NCBI GenBank assembly: GCA_020250125.1
Contig: JADCEL010000067.1
Coordinates: 1-41,735 of the forward strand
Reading direction: 5' to 3'
Length of the DNA stretch: 41,735 bases
Origin: Rhodobacter sp.
GTDB lineage: Bacteria > Pseudomonadota > Alphaproteobacteria > Rhodobacterales > Rhodobacteraceae
Both the position numbers and the translations under genes were made by a program. This document shows, one piece after another, positions 32,549-41,643 of this stretch. The stretch's first letter is position 1, and each line of letters begins with the position of its first letter. The notes under the pieces were generated by a model, which was not told the DNA's origin, ran no database searches, and saw only the letters and a program-made list of their open reading frames with translations.

Positions 32549-34375
32549 TCAGCCTTCCATCGCTTCCAGTTCGTCGATGAAGCCGGAAATCATGCTCAGG
32601 CCCCGGTCCCAGAAGGCCGGGTCACTGGCATCCAGGCCGAACGGGGCCAGCAGTTCCTTGTGGTGCTTTGATCCGCCGGCCTTCAGCATGTCGAAATACA
32701 TCTCTTCAAAACCGGGCTTGCCATCGGCATAGACGGCATAAAGCGCGTTCACCAGCCCGTCGCCAAAGGCATAGGCATAGACGTAGAAGGGTGAATGCAC
32801 GAAATGCGGGATATAGGCCCAGAAGGTTTCGTAGCCGTCCATGAATTCGAAGGCGTCGCCCAGGCTTTCGGCCTGCACGCTCATCCACAGCGCGTTGATG
32901 TCATCGGGGGTCAGTTCACCCTCGCGGCGGGCGGCATGGAGCTTGCATTCGAAATCGTAAAAGGCGATCTGCCGGACCACGGTGTTGATCATGTCCTCGA
33001 CCTTGCCGGCCAGCAGGGTCTTGCGCTCGGCCGGGGTCCTGGCAGCATCCAGCAGCTTGCGGAAGGTCAGCATTTCCCCAAAGACGCTGGCGGTTTCCGC
33101 AAGCGTCAGGGGGGTGAAGGACAGAAGTTCGCCCTGGCCCGCCGCCAGCACCTGATGCACGCCGTGACCCAGCTCATGCGCCAGCGTCATCACATCGCGC
33201 GGCTTGCCCAGGTAATTCAGCATCACATAAGGATGCACCGTCGTGACCGTCGGGTGGGCAAAGGCACCGGGGGCCTTGCCGGGTTTGACGCCCGCATCAA
33301 TCCAGCCTTTGGTAAAGAACGGCTGCGCCAGCCCGGCCATCTGCGGCGAAAAGGCGGCATAGGCCGCCAGCACGGTGTCGGTCGCCTCGGCCCAGTCAAC
33401 GGTCCTTGGCACCTCGATGGGCAGGGGCGCGTTGCGGTCCCAGACCTGAAGCCTGTCCAGCCCCATCCATTTCGCCTTCAGCCGGTAGTAGCGGTGCGAC
33501 AGCCTGGGGTAGGCGGCGACCACGGCATTGCGCAGCGCCTCGACCACTTCCGGCTCGACATGGTTCGACAGGTGCCGTCCCGTCTGCGGGGTGGGCATCT
33601 TGCGCCAGCGGTCGGAAATCTCCTTTTCCTTGGCCAAAGTGTTGTGGACCCGGGCGAAAAGCTTGATGTTCCTGTCAAAGACTGCGGCCAGCGCCCGCGC
33701 TGCCGCCTCGCGTCTGCTGCGGTCGGCATCGGTCAGCAGGTTCAGCGTGGCTTCCAGGTTGAGCGGCTCCGCCCCGGCCGCGACATCGAACATCCGTCCG
33801 GCCATCGTTTCGTCAAACAGCCGGTTCCAGGCCGCAGCACCCACCGTTGACTGATCGTGCAGGAATTTCTCCAGCTCGTCCGACAACTGATGGGGCCGCA
33901 TCGCCCGCATCCGGTCGAACACAGGCCGGTACCGGGCAAGGCCGGCATCTGACGCCAGCAACCCGGCAAGGTGGTCATCGTCCAGGCGGTTGAACTCCAG
34001 ACTGAAAAAGACCAGTGCCGCTGTGTAGTCCGTCACCTTGTCCTGCATGTCGGCCATGAACTTGGCCCGGTCACTGTCCAGCGTGTTCTGGTAGTATCGC
34101 AGCCCGGCAAAGGACATCAGCCGCCCGGCGGTGATGTCGATCTGCTCATGGGCCTTCACACAGTCCAGCAGCGCCGGGGCATCCAGCGCGGCAAGCTTTC
34201 CCTCATACCGTGCCGCAAAGCCGGTGCAGGCCGCTTTCAGCCAGGCCATATCCCGCGCCACTTCGGGCGCGTCAGGTGCTGTGTAAAGATCGGACAAATC
34301 CCAGTCAGGCAGGTTTCCCAGACCGCCTGCGGCGGCATTGGCATCGAAAACAGGGCGGGGAAGCGGCAGCGTCAT
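32549..34375 (-). CDS. pepF: Oligoendopeptidase F (M3 family)
   Basis: A 608-residue cytoplasmic zinc metallopeptidase that cleaves oligopeptides of about 7-20 residues, finishing protein and signal-peptide breakdown. H400-E-L-G-H404 (TLAHELGHGVHQVL) is the zinc motif, with the third ligand Glu a short way downstream (TLAETASVFGEML). The N-terminal helical domain (about residues 20-200) is typical of PepF. The ATG at 34375 has GAGGT seven bases upstream. It is monocistronic here or reads from the ligase end 85 bases upstream. It fits with the protease-rich content of the window. Confidence 0.94.
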   Translation of the reverse strand: MTLPLPRPVFDANAAAGGLGNLPDWDLSDLYTAPDAPEVARDMAWLKAACTGFAARYEGKLAALDAPALLDCVKAHEQIDITAGRLMSFAGLRYYQNTLDSDRAKFMADMQDKVTDYTAALVFFSLEFNRLDDDHLAGLLASDAGLARYRPVFDRMRAMRPHQLSDELEKFLHDQSTVGAAAWNRLFDETMAGRMFDVAAGAEPLNLEATLNLLTDADRSRREAAARALAAVFDRNIKLFARVHNTLAKEKEISDRWRKMPTPQTGRHLSNHVEPEVVEALRNAVVAAYPRLSHRYYRLKAKWMGLDRLQVWDRNAPLPIEVPRTVDWAEATDTVLAAYAAFSPQMAGLAQPFFTKGWIDAGVKPGKAPGAFAHPTVTTVHPYVMLNYLGKPRDVMTLAHELGHGVHQVLAAGQGELLSFTPLTLAETASVFGEMLTFRKLLDAARTPAERKTLLAGKVEDMINTVVRQIAFYDFECKLHAARREGELTPDDINALWMSVQAESLGDAFEFMDGYETFWAYIPHFVHSPFYVYAYAFGDGLVNALYAVYADGKPGFEEMYFDMLKAGGSKHHKELLAPFGLDASDPAFWDRGLSMISGFIDELEAMEG

Positions 34376-34460
34376 GGGAAACCTCTTTCATTGTCGCACC
34401 CGATGTAGGCGTCTGACCGGGGCAAGCGCAAGCCATCCCGCCCCATTCCATGACCTGTTC

Positions 34461-36086
34461 TCAGATATCTTCCGGGGGGGCGGGGGTGGAATACCCCCGC
34501 TGCCCGGCCAGCAGCGCGCGCAGCGTCTGGATCGTGTCAATCCCGGCCACCTGCTTGTCCTGGCGCCAGCGCAGCATGCGCGGAAAGCGCAGGGCAATGC
34601 CGGATCTGTGCCGGGGGCTGGCCTGAATGCCTTCAAAGGCGATCTCGAACACCTGTTCCGGCACCACCCGGCGCACCGGGCCGAACCGTTCCAGCGTGTT
34701 CTTGCGCACCCAGTCGGTGATCCGGCGGAATTCGTCATCGGTCAGGCCGGAATAGGCCTTGGCAAAGGGCACCAGATCATCGCCATCGCGCACCGCAAAG
34801 GTAAAATCGGTGTAAAGCGTGGCGCGGCGGCCATGCCCGGCCTGGGCATAGATCATCACGGCATCGACGGTGAAGGGATTCAGCTTCCATTTCCACCAGT
34901 CGCCCCGCTTGCGCCCGACATGATAGGCCGAGGACCGCCGCTTGAGCATCAGCCCCTCTGCCGCCCGATCCCGTGCGGCAGCGCGCAGGGCAGCCAGCGC
35001 GGGCCAGTCTGCCGCAGCCAGCGCAGGCGAGATGCCGATGGGCAGGCCGGGTGGCAGGGCGTGCAGCAGTGCCTCCAGCCGGGCGCGCCGCAGGCAAAGG
35101 GGGGCCGCGCGCAGGTCTTGCCCCGCCTCTTCCAGCAGATCATAGGCCAGCAGATGCGCAGGCACCTCTGCCAGCAGGCGCTTTGGCAGTGACTTGCGCC
35201 CGATCCGTTTCTGAAGGACAGCGAAGGGCAGCGGGCCGGTGCCGCCCCATGCCACCACCTCGCCATCAATCACCGTGCCGGCGGGCAGAAAATCCGCCAG
35301 CGGTGCGAATTCGGGAAAGCGGCCGGTGATCAGTTCCTCGCCGCGCGACCACAGGGCAAAGGCCCCGGCGCGGTGGATCAGCTGGCCCCTTATGCCATCC
35401 CACTTCCATTCCGCCAGCCAGTCCTGCGGATCACCCAGGGTTTCCGGTGCGGCCTCCAGCGGGGCGGCCAGCGCAAAGGGGTAGGGCCGTGTGGCGTCAG
35501 ACTGCGGATCGCCGGTTTGCACCAGCGCGGCAAAGGTTGTGGTCAGCGGCGACCAGTCGCCCATCAGCCGGTGGGCAACCGTGGTTTCGGCAACACCCGT
35601 CGCCTGGGCCAGCGCCCGCGTCATCAGCCCCTGGCTGACCCCCATGCGGAACCCGCCTGTGATCAGCTTGTTGAACAGGAAGCGCTCATCAGGCTGAAGC
35701 CCGTCCCAGGCCGACAGAATCGCTGCCCGGCGCACAGATGCGGGCTGCCCGGCAAGGGAAATCAGGCCGCGCATGTGAACGCCAAGTGGCAACCCGCTGT
35801 CCGTTCCGGGCGGCGGCAGGACCAGCGCAATGGTTTCCGCCAGGTCGCCAACCACCGGATAGGTTTCCTCAAACAGCCACAGCGGAATGGCTGCCGCCTC
35901 TGCCGCCCATTCGCGCAGTTCGGTTGCCGTGGCCGCACGTTTCGGACGGCGGCCTGACAGCAGCGCAATGGTCCACAGACGGTCCTCTTCCGGGGCGTCC
36001 CGGAAATAGGCGGCAAGGGCGGCGGTCTTGGCCGCAGTCTTGGTGGTGCCGTCGAGGGCCGCGAACAGGCGGGCAAAGCGCCTCAT
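34461..36086 (-). CDS. ATP-dependent DNA ligase (ligase-exonuclease-associated type)
   Basis: A 541-residue ATP-dependent ligase that seals nicks. The N-terminal helical DNA-binding domain (about 1-190) is followed by the adenylation domain with motif I EWKWDGIRGQ (Lys about 228), motif III (IDGEVVAW) and motif IV/V (AEGLMLKRRSSAYHVGRKRGDWWKWKL), then an OB-fold C-terminal domain. It matches the type linked to a beta-lactamase-fold exonuclease, which indeed lies upstream on the same strand. The ATG at 36086 (MRRFARLFAALDG) fits family N-termini; it has a poor binding site, and a GTG 24 codons upstream gives a non-family Arg-rich start. The usual helicase and phosphoesterase partners are not in the window. 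Confidence 0.92.
   Translation of the reverse strand: MRRFARLFAALDGTTKTAAKTAALAAYFRDAPEEDRLWTIALLSGRRPKRAATATELREWAAEAAAIPLWLFEETYPVVGDLAETIALVLPPPGTDSGLPLGVHMRGLISLAGQPASVRRAAILSAWDGLQPDERFLFNKLITGGFRMGVSQGLMTRALAQATGVAETTVAHRLMGDWSPLTTTFAALVQTGDPQSDATRPYPFALAAPLEAAPETLGDPQDWLAEWKWDGIRGQLIHRAGAFALWSRGEELITGRFPEFAPLADFLPAGTVIDGEVVAWGGTGPLPFAVLQKRIGRKSLPKRLLAEVPAHLLAYDLLEEAGQDLRAAPLCLRRARLEALLHALPPGLPIGISPALAAADWPALAALRAAARDRAAEGLMLKRRSSAYHVGRKRGDWWKWKLNPFTVDAVMIYAQAGHGRRATLYTDFTFAVRDGDDLVPFAKAYSGLTDDEFRRITDWVRKNTLERFGPVRRVVPEQVFEIAFEGIQASPRHRSGIALRFPRMLRWRQDKQVAGIDTIQTLRALLAGQRGYSTPAPPEDI
34480..34500 (-). terminator. Hairpin overlapping the ligase 3' end
   Basis: GCGGGGGT (34480-34487) and ACCCCCGC (34493-34500) form an 8-bp stem with a 5-base loop within the last codons of the ligase (GQRGYSTPAPPEDI). 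A C/G-rich run follows rather than T-run. It may be a 3' hairpin. Confidence 0.4.
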
Positions 36087-36117
36087 GACCGGCGGTGGGG
36101 CGCTGTCTGCCCCCCCG

Positions 36118-36212
36118 GCCCGGCCACGGGCCGGGCGTTCTTCGCGAAGACCCTCCACCTGGGGGGGTCTGACCGCTGATCACCCCCAGGGATGTTCATG
36201 AACAGGTGATCA
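36118..36212. repeat. Cluster of palindromes between exonuclease and ligase genes
   Basis: Five inverted repeats crowd the 133-base spacer. GCCCGGCC/GGCCGGGC (36118-36136), TCTTCGCGAAGA (36139-36150, perfect palindrome), CCTGGGGG/CCCCCAGG (36158-36190), TGATCACC/GGTGATCA (36177-36212) and the nested perfect palindrome TGTTCATGAACA (36193-36204). The third and fourth share bases 36183-36184, so they exclude each other. No role is known; a structured leader, attenuator or operator cluster for the ligase is possible. Confidence 0.75.
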
Positions 36213-36219
36213 GGGTGTT

Positions 36220-37257
36220 TCATCCGGGCACATCCCCTGCTGTGTCGGGCTGTGCGCTGTCAATGCCTTCGCCTTCGTATTCGGTCTGCACGATGCCCGC
36301 ATCATAGCCCTGGCTTTCCAGCCAGCGGCGGAAGACGGCAGTGTAGCCATGGGTGACAAAGACCCGCTCGGCCCCCGTTTCACGGATCGCGGCATTCAGC
36401 CCCGGCCAGTCGGCATGATCCGACAGCACGAAGCCGGTTTCGGCCCCGCGCCTGCGACGCACGCCGCGCAGGCGCATCCAGCCCGAGGCAAAGGCGGCGG
36501 CCGCGTTCGGGCCGAACCGGCTGGCCCAGGGCGTGGCCTGTGCCGAAGGCGGGGCGATCACGATGGCGCGCGGATGAGACTTTGCACTTATCCCGGCTGT
36601 CACGGCGACGGTTGCGGGCAGGGCACAGCCCTGGCTCCGCAGGATTTCGGTCGTCGTTTCGACTGCCCCATGGGTCAGGATCGGGCCGATCCCGGTGTCC
36701 AGACCCGACAGGATGCGCTGCGCCTTGCCCAGGGCATAGGCACCCAGGATCGAAATGCGCCCTTCGGCGGCATTGGCGGCCCACCAGCGGTTGATCTGCG
36801 CCAGGATCGCCTCCTGCGGGTCCCAGCGGAACACCGGCAGGCCAAAGGTGCATTCGCTGATGAAGCTGTGGCAGGCCACCGGCTCGAAAGGGTCTGACAG
36901 ACCGTCGGCGCTGACCTTGTAATCCCCCGAGGCCACCCAGACCTCGCCGTCCTGTTCCACCCGGATCTGTGCCGACCCCGGAACATGGCCCGCCGGATGG
37001 AACGAAACGGTGACCCCGCCGATCCGGCGGGTCTCGCCATAGGCGATCGTCTCCAGCCGGACCGGCCCAAGGCGGTGACGGATCACCGGGGCGGCCTGGC
37101 GGCTGCACAGATAGCGGCCATGGCCGGGGCGGGCATGGTCGGAATGCCCGTGTGTGATCAGGGCGCGGTCCACCGGGCGCCAGGGATCAATGTGGAAACC
37201 GCCGGCGGGGCAGAAGATGCCCCGGTCGGTAAAGGTCAGGACAGGTGCGCGCGCCAT
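36220..37257 (-). CDS. Ligase-associated DNA exonuclease (metallo-beta-lactamase fold)
   Basis: A 345-residue zinc nuclease of the beta-lactamase/SNM1-like superfamily. The H36-G-H38-S-D40-H41 motif (ALITHGHSDHARPGHG) and later ligands (HPAGHVPGSAQI, GDYKVSADG, ECTFGLP) are visible, together with the C-terminal THGYTAVFRRWL. It is the partner gene of the ATP-dependent ligase downstream and is thought to work with it in DNA end repair. The ATG at 37257 is suited to the family start (MARAPVLTFTDRGIF). The intergenic distance to the ligase is 133 bases, unusually long and palindrome-rich for partner genes. Confidence 0.9.
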   Translation of the reverse strand: MARAPVLTFTDRGIFCPAGGFHIDPWRPVDRALITHGHSDHARPGHGRYLCSRQAAPVIRHRLGPVRLETIAYGETRRIGGVTVSFHPAGHVPGSAQIRVEQDGEVWVASGDYKVSADGLSDPFEPVACHSFISECTFGLPVFRWDPQEAILAQINRWWAANAAEGRISILGAYALGKAQRILSGLDTGIGPILTHGAVETTTEILRSQGCALPATVAVTAGISAKSHPRAIVIAPPSAQATPWASRFGPNAAAAFASGWMRLRGVRRRRGAETGFVLSDHADWPGLNAAIRETGAERVFVTHGYTAVFRRWLESQGYDAGIVQTEYEGEGIDSAQPDTAGDVPG

Positions 37258-37419
37258 GCGGCCAAGCTAGCGCGCCGGCGGGCCAAGGTCACGGGACCGA
37301 TGCGCCCAAATATCGGGCAGAGGCCCATCGTCCCTGCCCGGAAACAGACGGCAGGGCTTCCCCCGGGCGAAGCCCGCTGCTTAAGTGCCGTCAGGCCGCG
37401 TGACGGGGAACCTTTTCTT

Positions 37420-38832
37420 GTGATCAGCAGTTTCAACGAGATGTATCACAATGGCACCGTGCGTTCCCCCTATGCCCGGCTGGAAGACTGGACAAAGGCG
37501 ATGCCGGCCGAATTGCGGCAGATGAAGCAGGCCGAGGCCGAAGCACTTTTCCGGCGCATCGGCATCACCTTTGCCGTTTACGGCGAGGGCGGCGATCCGG
37601 ACCGGCTGATCCCCTTCGACATGTTCCCCCGTGTCTTCACCGGGGCCGAGTGGGCCCGGCTGGAACGCGGGATCAAGCAGCGTGCCCGCGCGCTGAACGC
37701 CTTTCTGGTCGATGTCTACGGGCGTGGAGAGATTGTGCGGGCCGGCCGCATTCCCGCGCACCTTGTCTACCGGAACGAAGCCTATGAAAAGGCCGTGGCG
37801 GGCTTTGTCCCGCCCAAGGGGGTCTACAGCCATATCGTGGGCGTGGACCTGGTGCGCACCGGCCCGGATGACTTCTTTGTGCTGGAAGACAACTGCCGCA
37901 CCCCCAGCGGGGTCAGCTACATGCTGGAAAACCGCGAAATCATGATGCGCATGTTCCCCGGCCTGTTCCGCGAAAACCGGATCGAACCGGTGGACAGCTA
38001 TCCGCAGCTGCTGCGCCGCACCCTGGCCAGCGTGGCCCCGGTGAAATGCGACACCGAGCCGACGGTCGTCATCCTGACGCCCGGCCATTTCAACAGCGCC
38101 TATTACGAGCATTCCTTTCTGGCAGACCTGATGGGCGTGGAACTGGTCGAGGGGCAGGATTTGTTCGTGGAAGGTGAATTCGTCTGGATGCGCACCACCG
38201 AGGGGCCGCGCAGGGTCGATGTGATCTACCGGCGGATCGACGATGCCTTCATCGATCCGCTGTGTTTCCGCCCCGATTCCCTGCTGGGCATTCCGGGGTT
38301 GATGGATGTCTACCGTTCGGGCGGGGTCAGCATCTGTTCGGCACCGGGGGCCGGCGTGGCGGATGACAAGGCGGTTTACACCTATGTCCCCGAAATGATC
38401 CGCTTCTACCTGGGCGAAGAGCCGATCCTGCAGAATGTGCCGACCTGGCAATGCGGCAAGGCGGATGACTGCGCCTATGTGCTGGAAAACCTGGGTGATC
38501 TGGTGGTGAAAGAGGTGCATGGCTCGGGCGGTTACGGCATGCTTGTCGGGCCGCGGTCCACCGCCGAGCAGATCGCGGGCTTTGCCGAGCGTATCAAGGC
38601 CGATCCCGGCAATTACATCGCCCAGCCGACGCTGGCCCTGTCCACTGTCCCGACCTTTGTCGGGGAAGGCGTGGCGCCGCGCCATGTCGACCTGCGCCCC
38701 TATTGTCTGGTGGGCGAGCGGATCGAACTGGTGCCGGGCGGGCTGACGCGCGTGGCGCTGAAGGATGGCAGCCTGGTGGTGAACTCGTCGCAGGGCGGCG
38801 GGGTCAAGGACACCTGGGTGCTGGCAGAGTGA
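37420..38832 (+). CDS. Circularly permuted ATP-grasp protein (DUF404/DUF407 type)
   Basis: About 470 residues. The N-terminal MYHNGTVRSPYARLEDW motif and the DNCRTPSGVSYMLENR segment are typical of circularly permuted ATP-grasp type 2 proteins, which probably form amide bonds (peptide ligases of glutathionylspermidine synthase type). It starts at a GTG (37420; GGGGAACC upstream) or the ATG at 37441. It is the first gene of the Anbu operon; alpha-E follows 4 bases later. A role in making or attaching a peptide tag that Anbu then cleaves is a published idea for this operon but unproven. Substrate unknown. Confidence 0.9.
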   Translation: MISSFNEMYHNGTVRSPYARLEDWTKAMPAELRQMKQAEAEALFRRIGITFAVYGEGGDPDRLIPFDMFPRVFTGAEWARLERGIKQRARALNAFLVDVYGRGEIVRAGRIPAHLVYRNEAYEKAVAGFVPPKGVYSHIVGVDLVRTGPDDFFVLEDNCRTPSGVSYMLENREIMMRMFPGLFRENRIEPVDSYPQLLRRTLASVAPVKCDTEPTVVILTPGHFNSAYYEHSFLADLMGVELVEGQDLFVEGEFVWMRTTEGPRRVDVIYRRIDDAFIDPLCFRPDSLLGIPGLMDVYRSGGVSICSAPGAGVADDKAVYTYVPEMIRFYLGEEPILQNVPTWQCGKADDCAYVLENLGDLVVKEVHGSGGYGMLVGPRSTAEQIAGFAERIKADPGNYIAQPTLALSTVPTFVGEGVAPRHVDLRPYCLVGERIELVPGGLTRVALKDGSLVVNSSQGGGVKDTWVLAE

Positions 38833-38836
38833 CGCG

Positions 38837-39790
38837 ATGCTGAGCAGGACCGCCGACAACCTGTACTGGATCGCGCGCTATGCCGAACGCGCCGAAACCA
38901 TGGCGCGCCTGCTGGAGGTGGGATCGCGCATCGCGCTGCTGCCGTCCTCGGGCACCGGATACCGCAGCGAATGGGAGTCCCTGCTGCAGGCCAGCGGCAC
39001 CGCCAGCGGGTTTGCGCGCAAATACGGCGATCCGGTGCAGCGCAACATCGAAAGCTACCTGTTCTTCGACCGCGACAACCCGTCTTCGGTCGCCTCCTGC
39101 CTGTTTCGCGCCCGTGAAAACGCGCGGATCGTGCGCACCGCCCTGACAACGCAGGTCTGGGATGCCATCAACACCGCCTTTCAGGAATTGCGCGGCCTGG
39201 AACGCCGCCCGCGCAGCGAACTCGAGCTGACGCAGCTGACCGAATGGACCATGCGCCATACCGCGATGCTGCGCGGGGCGATCGACGCCACCCTTCTGCG
39301 CAACGACGGCTGGGATTTCCTGAATCTGGGCTATTGCCTGGAACGGGCCGACAACACGGCGCGGCTGATGGATGTGAAATACTACGTCCTGCTGCCGGGC
39401 GTCGACTATGTCGGATCGGGGCTGGACAATTACCAGTGGACGACGCTTTTGCGCGCCATGTCGGCGCACCGCGCCTTTCACTGGGCCTATGGCGGCGAGG
39501 TGACGGCGCGCAAGATCGCCCATTTCCTGATCCTCAATCCGCAATGCCCCCGGTCGCTGATTGCCTGTGTTGACGGGCTGAACACCCATCTTGAGCGGCT
39601 GGCGCGCGGCTATGGGCGCAACACAAAGGCGCAGACCAGGGCACGTGCGGTTCTGGCCGCGCTGACGGACGGCACCGTTGACGGCATCTTCGACGAAGGC
39701 ATGCACGAGTTTCTGACGCGGTTCATCGGCGAGATCGCCCTGGTCGCGGCCCTGGTGCATGAAGGCTATCTCAGCGGGGATGTGCGATGA
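38837..39790 (+). CDS. Alpha-E domain protein (DUF403)
   Basis: A 317-residue all-helical protein with the DUF403 start MLSRTADNLYWIARYAERAETMARLLEV and mid-motif FLNLGYCLERADNTARLMDVKYYVLL. No known enzyme residues. It always accompanies the ATP-grasp/transglutaminase/Anbu genes, so it is probably a structural or substrate-handling partner. It sits 4 bases after the ATP-grasp stop, and its stop overlaps the next start (ATGA), implying coupled translation. Confidence 0.9.
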   Translation: MLSRTADNLYWIARYAERAETMARLLEVGSRIALLPSSGTGYRSEWESLLQASGTASGFARKYGDPVQRNIESYLFFDRDNPSSVASCLFRARENARIVRTALTTQVWDAINTAFQELRGLERRPRSELELTQLTEWTMRHTAMLRGAIDATLLRNDGWDFLNLGYCLERADNTARLMDVKYYVLLPGVDYVGSGLDNYQWTTLLRAMSAHRAFHWAYGGEVTARKIAHFLILNPQCPRSLIACVDGLNTHLERLARGYGRNTKAQTRARAVLAALTDGTVDGIFDEGMHEFLTRFIGEIALVAALVHEGYLSGDVR

Positions 39791-40596
39791 TCCTCACGGT
39801 CGATCATGTGACAAGCTACCGCTATGCCCAGCCGGTGCGGGGCGTGGTGCAAAGCCACCGCCTGACGCCGTCGGTCTTTGACGGGCAAACGGCGCTTGAC
39901 TGGTCGGTCAGCGTCAGTGACGGGCTGAAGGGGGGCGGCTTCCGCGACGGGGCGGGGGACTGGGTGCAAGGCTGGTCGGTGCCGGGGCCGGTGAGCGCGA
40001 TCACCGTCACCGTCCGGGGCACGGTCAGGACGCAGGATCTGGCCGGCCTGCTCAGGGGCCACAGGGAAGCCATCCCGCGAGAGGCCTACCTTGACGACAC
40101 TGCGCCGACCCGCGTTGATGCCGCCCTGGCCGAACTGGCCCGCAGCGCCGGCGGCGCGTCAGACCCGCTGGATGCCGCACACCGCCTTTCGGCCGCCGTG
40201 GCCAGGGCCATCGCCTACAAACCCGGTGCGACCCACGCCCATACGACGGCGGCCGAAGCGCTGGCGCTGGGCGAAGGCGTCTGCCAGGACCATGCCCATG
40301 CCCTGATCGCCGTGGCGCGCCACGCCGCCCTGCCCGCACGCTATGTCTCGGGCTATCTGATGTCGGGCGGCGACGGCAGCGCGGCCGAGGCAGCCCATGC
40401 CTGGGCCGAAATCTGGGTGCAGGGGCTGGGCTGGATCGGGTTTGATCCGGCCAATGCCTGCTGCCCGGATGACCGCTATATCCGGCTGGGGTCGGGCCTT
40501 GATGCACAGGATGCGGCCCCGATCCGGGGAACCGCCCGCGGGCCGGGCGCAGAAGTTCTGGACGTTGCCGTTGCGGTTCAGGCCGTGCAGCAATAG
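39787..40596 (+). CDS. Transglutaminase-like cysteine protease (Anbu operon)
   Basis: A 269-residue protein with an N-terminal beta-rich domain (bacterial transglutaminase N-terminal type, to about residue 90) and a papain-like transglutaminase core. The triad is visible: C166 (LGEGVCQDHAHA), H204 (EAAHAWAEIWV) and D220 (WIGFDPANA). Activity may be peptide cleavage or transfer. No signal peptide, so cytoplasmic. The ATG at 39787 overlaps the alpha-E stop by 4 bases. The Anbu gene follows after 29 bases. Confidence 0.92.
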   Translation: MILTVDHVTSYRYAQPVRGVVQSHRLTPSVFDGQTALDWSVSVSDGLKGGGFRDGAGDWVQGWSVPGPVSAITVTVRGTVRTQDLAGLLRGHREAIPREAYLDDTAPTRVDAALAELARSAGGASDPLDAAHRLSAAVARAIAYKPGATHAHTTAAEALALGEGVCQDHAHALIAVARHAALPARYVSGYLMSGGDGSAAEAAHAWAEIWVQGLGWIGFDPANACCPDDRYIRLGSGLDAQDAAPIRGTARGPGAEVLDVAVAVQAVQQ

Positions 40597-40625
40597 GGTC
40601 TGCCCCATAGCCAGGGGATGGAACC

Positions 40626-41351
40626 GTGACCTATTGCGTCGGACTGCTGCTGAACCAGGGGATGGTCCTGCTGTCGGACACGCGCACGAATGCGGGGCTC
40701 GACAATATCGCGACCTACCGCAAGATGTTCGTCTTCGAAGACCCGGGCGAAAGGGTGATCGTCATCCTGACCGCAGGCAGCCTTTCGGTGACGCAGACCA
40801 CCCTGGCACGGCTGCGCGAGGCCATCGAAGACCCCGAGGCGACCGATGCGACCTCTGTCATGAAGGCCCCGACCATGCTGAAGGTGGCCGAGATGGTGGG
40901 CAACACCCTGTCGGCGGTGCGCCGCGACATCGAAGAAAAGCTGGCCTCGATGAACCAGGGTGCCCTGGCCACGATGATCGTGGCCGGCCAGCGGCGCAAC
41001 GGGGCGATGCGCATGTTCCTGATCTATCCCGAAGGCAACTTCATCGAAGCCACCGAAGACACCCCCTTCCTTCAGATCGGCGAGCACAAGTACGGCAAGC
41101 CCATTCTCGACCGCGTCGTCAAGCCTTCGACCAGTCTGGCGGACGCGCAGAAGGCCGTGCTTCTGTCGATGGATTCGACGCTGCGCTCCAACCTGTCCGT
41201 CGGCATGCCTCTGGACCTGCTGACGGTGGAAAAGGATCAGTGCCGTGTCGCCATGCGCCGCCGGATCGAAGCGGGCGATCCGCAGTTCAAGGCGATGAGC
41301 GAGGCCTGGTCAACGGCCCTGCGCGACGGGTTCACGCGGATTCCGATCTGA
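40626..41351 (+). CDS. Anbu proteasome-like peptidase
   Basis: A 241-residue Ntn-hydrolase of the 'ancestral beta subunit' family. The GTG start at 40626 (AGGGGATGG about 6 bases upstream) gives MTYCVGLLL, so Met removal exposes Thr2 as the N-terminal nucleophile, as expected for Anbu. The MVLLSDTRTNAGLDNIA and MFVFEDPGERVIVILTAG segments are proteasome beta-fold landmarks. Anbu assembles as a self-compartmentalised or helical ring. It ends the four-gene operon. The natural substrate is unknown. Confidence 0.93.
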   Translation: MTYCVGLLLNQGMVLLSDTRTNAGLDNIATYRKMFVFEDPGERVIVILTAGSLSVTQTTLARLREAIEDPEATDATSVMKAPTMLKVAEMVGNTLSAVRRDIEEKLASMNQGALATMIVAGQRRNGAMRMFLIYPEGNFIEATEDTPFLQIGEHKYGKPILDRVVKPSTSLADAQKAVLLSMDSTLRSNLSVGMPLDLLTVEKDQCRVAMRRRIEAGDPQFKAMSEAWSTALRDGFTRIPI

Positions 41352-41373
41352 GACCGCAGGTGATCGTGACAGG

Positions 41374-41403
41374 GCCGGGGCATGAAGATGCGCTGGCCCC
41401 GGC
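41374..41403 (+). terminator. Hairpin after the Anbu gene
   Basis: GCCGGGGC (41374-41381) and GCCCCGGC (41396-41403) form an 8-bp stem with a 14-base loop, 22 bases past the Anbu stop. No T-tract. It is a plausible but weak operon end. Confidence 0.4.
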
Positions 41404-41643
41404 ACAGGCGCTGCCGGTGCGCAGGCAGGCGGTGCCACAAGGGGCGGTGGCCGGGTTCACGGCAATCTCCTGGCACGGAACCGGGTGGACACCACTCCGC
41501 CGGACACCGCGCGGGCTGCGGGCGTGACGGTGTTGAACTTGGCCGGGGTCCCTGACCGGGCGGGAAAACGCGGTGCGTTTGGGGCATGATCACGGATCAT
41601 TGAATCAGTCGGCATAGGGCTGTGCCATCTTTTCTTGCCGGAT
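41404..41643. other. Intergenic, no gene seen
   Basis: No supported gene lies between the Anbu operon hairpin and the FNR-type box. A 15-base inverted repeat ATGATC-ACG-GATCAT (41586-41600) is the only clear structure. Confidence 0.4.

Noticed and set aside
36193..36204. TGTTCATGAACA as a LexA box for the ligase
   Set aside because: Alphaproteobacterial LexA sites are direct repeats (GTTC-N7-GTTC); this is an inverted repeat with no spacer.
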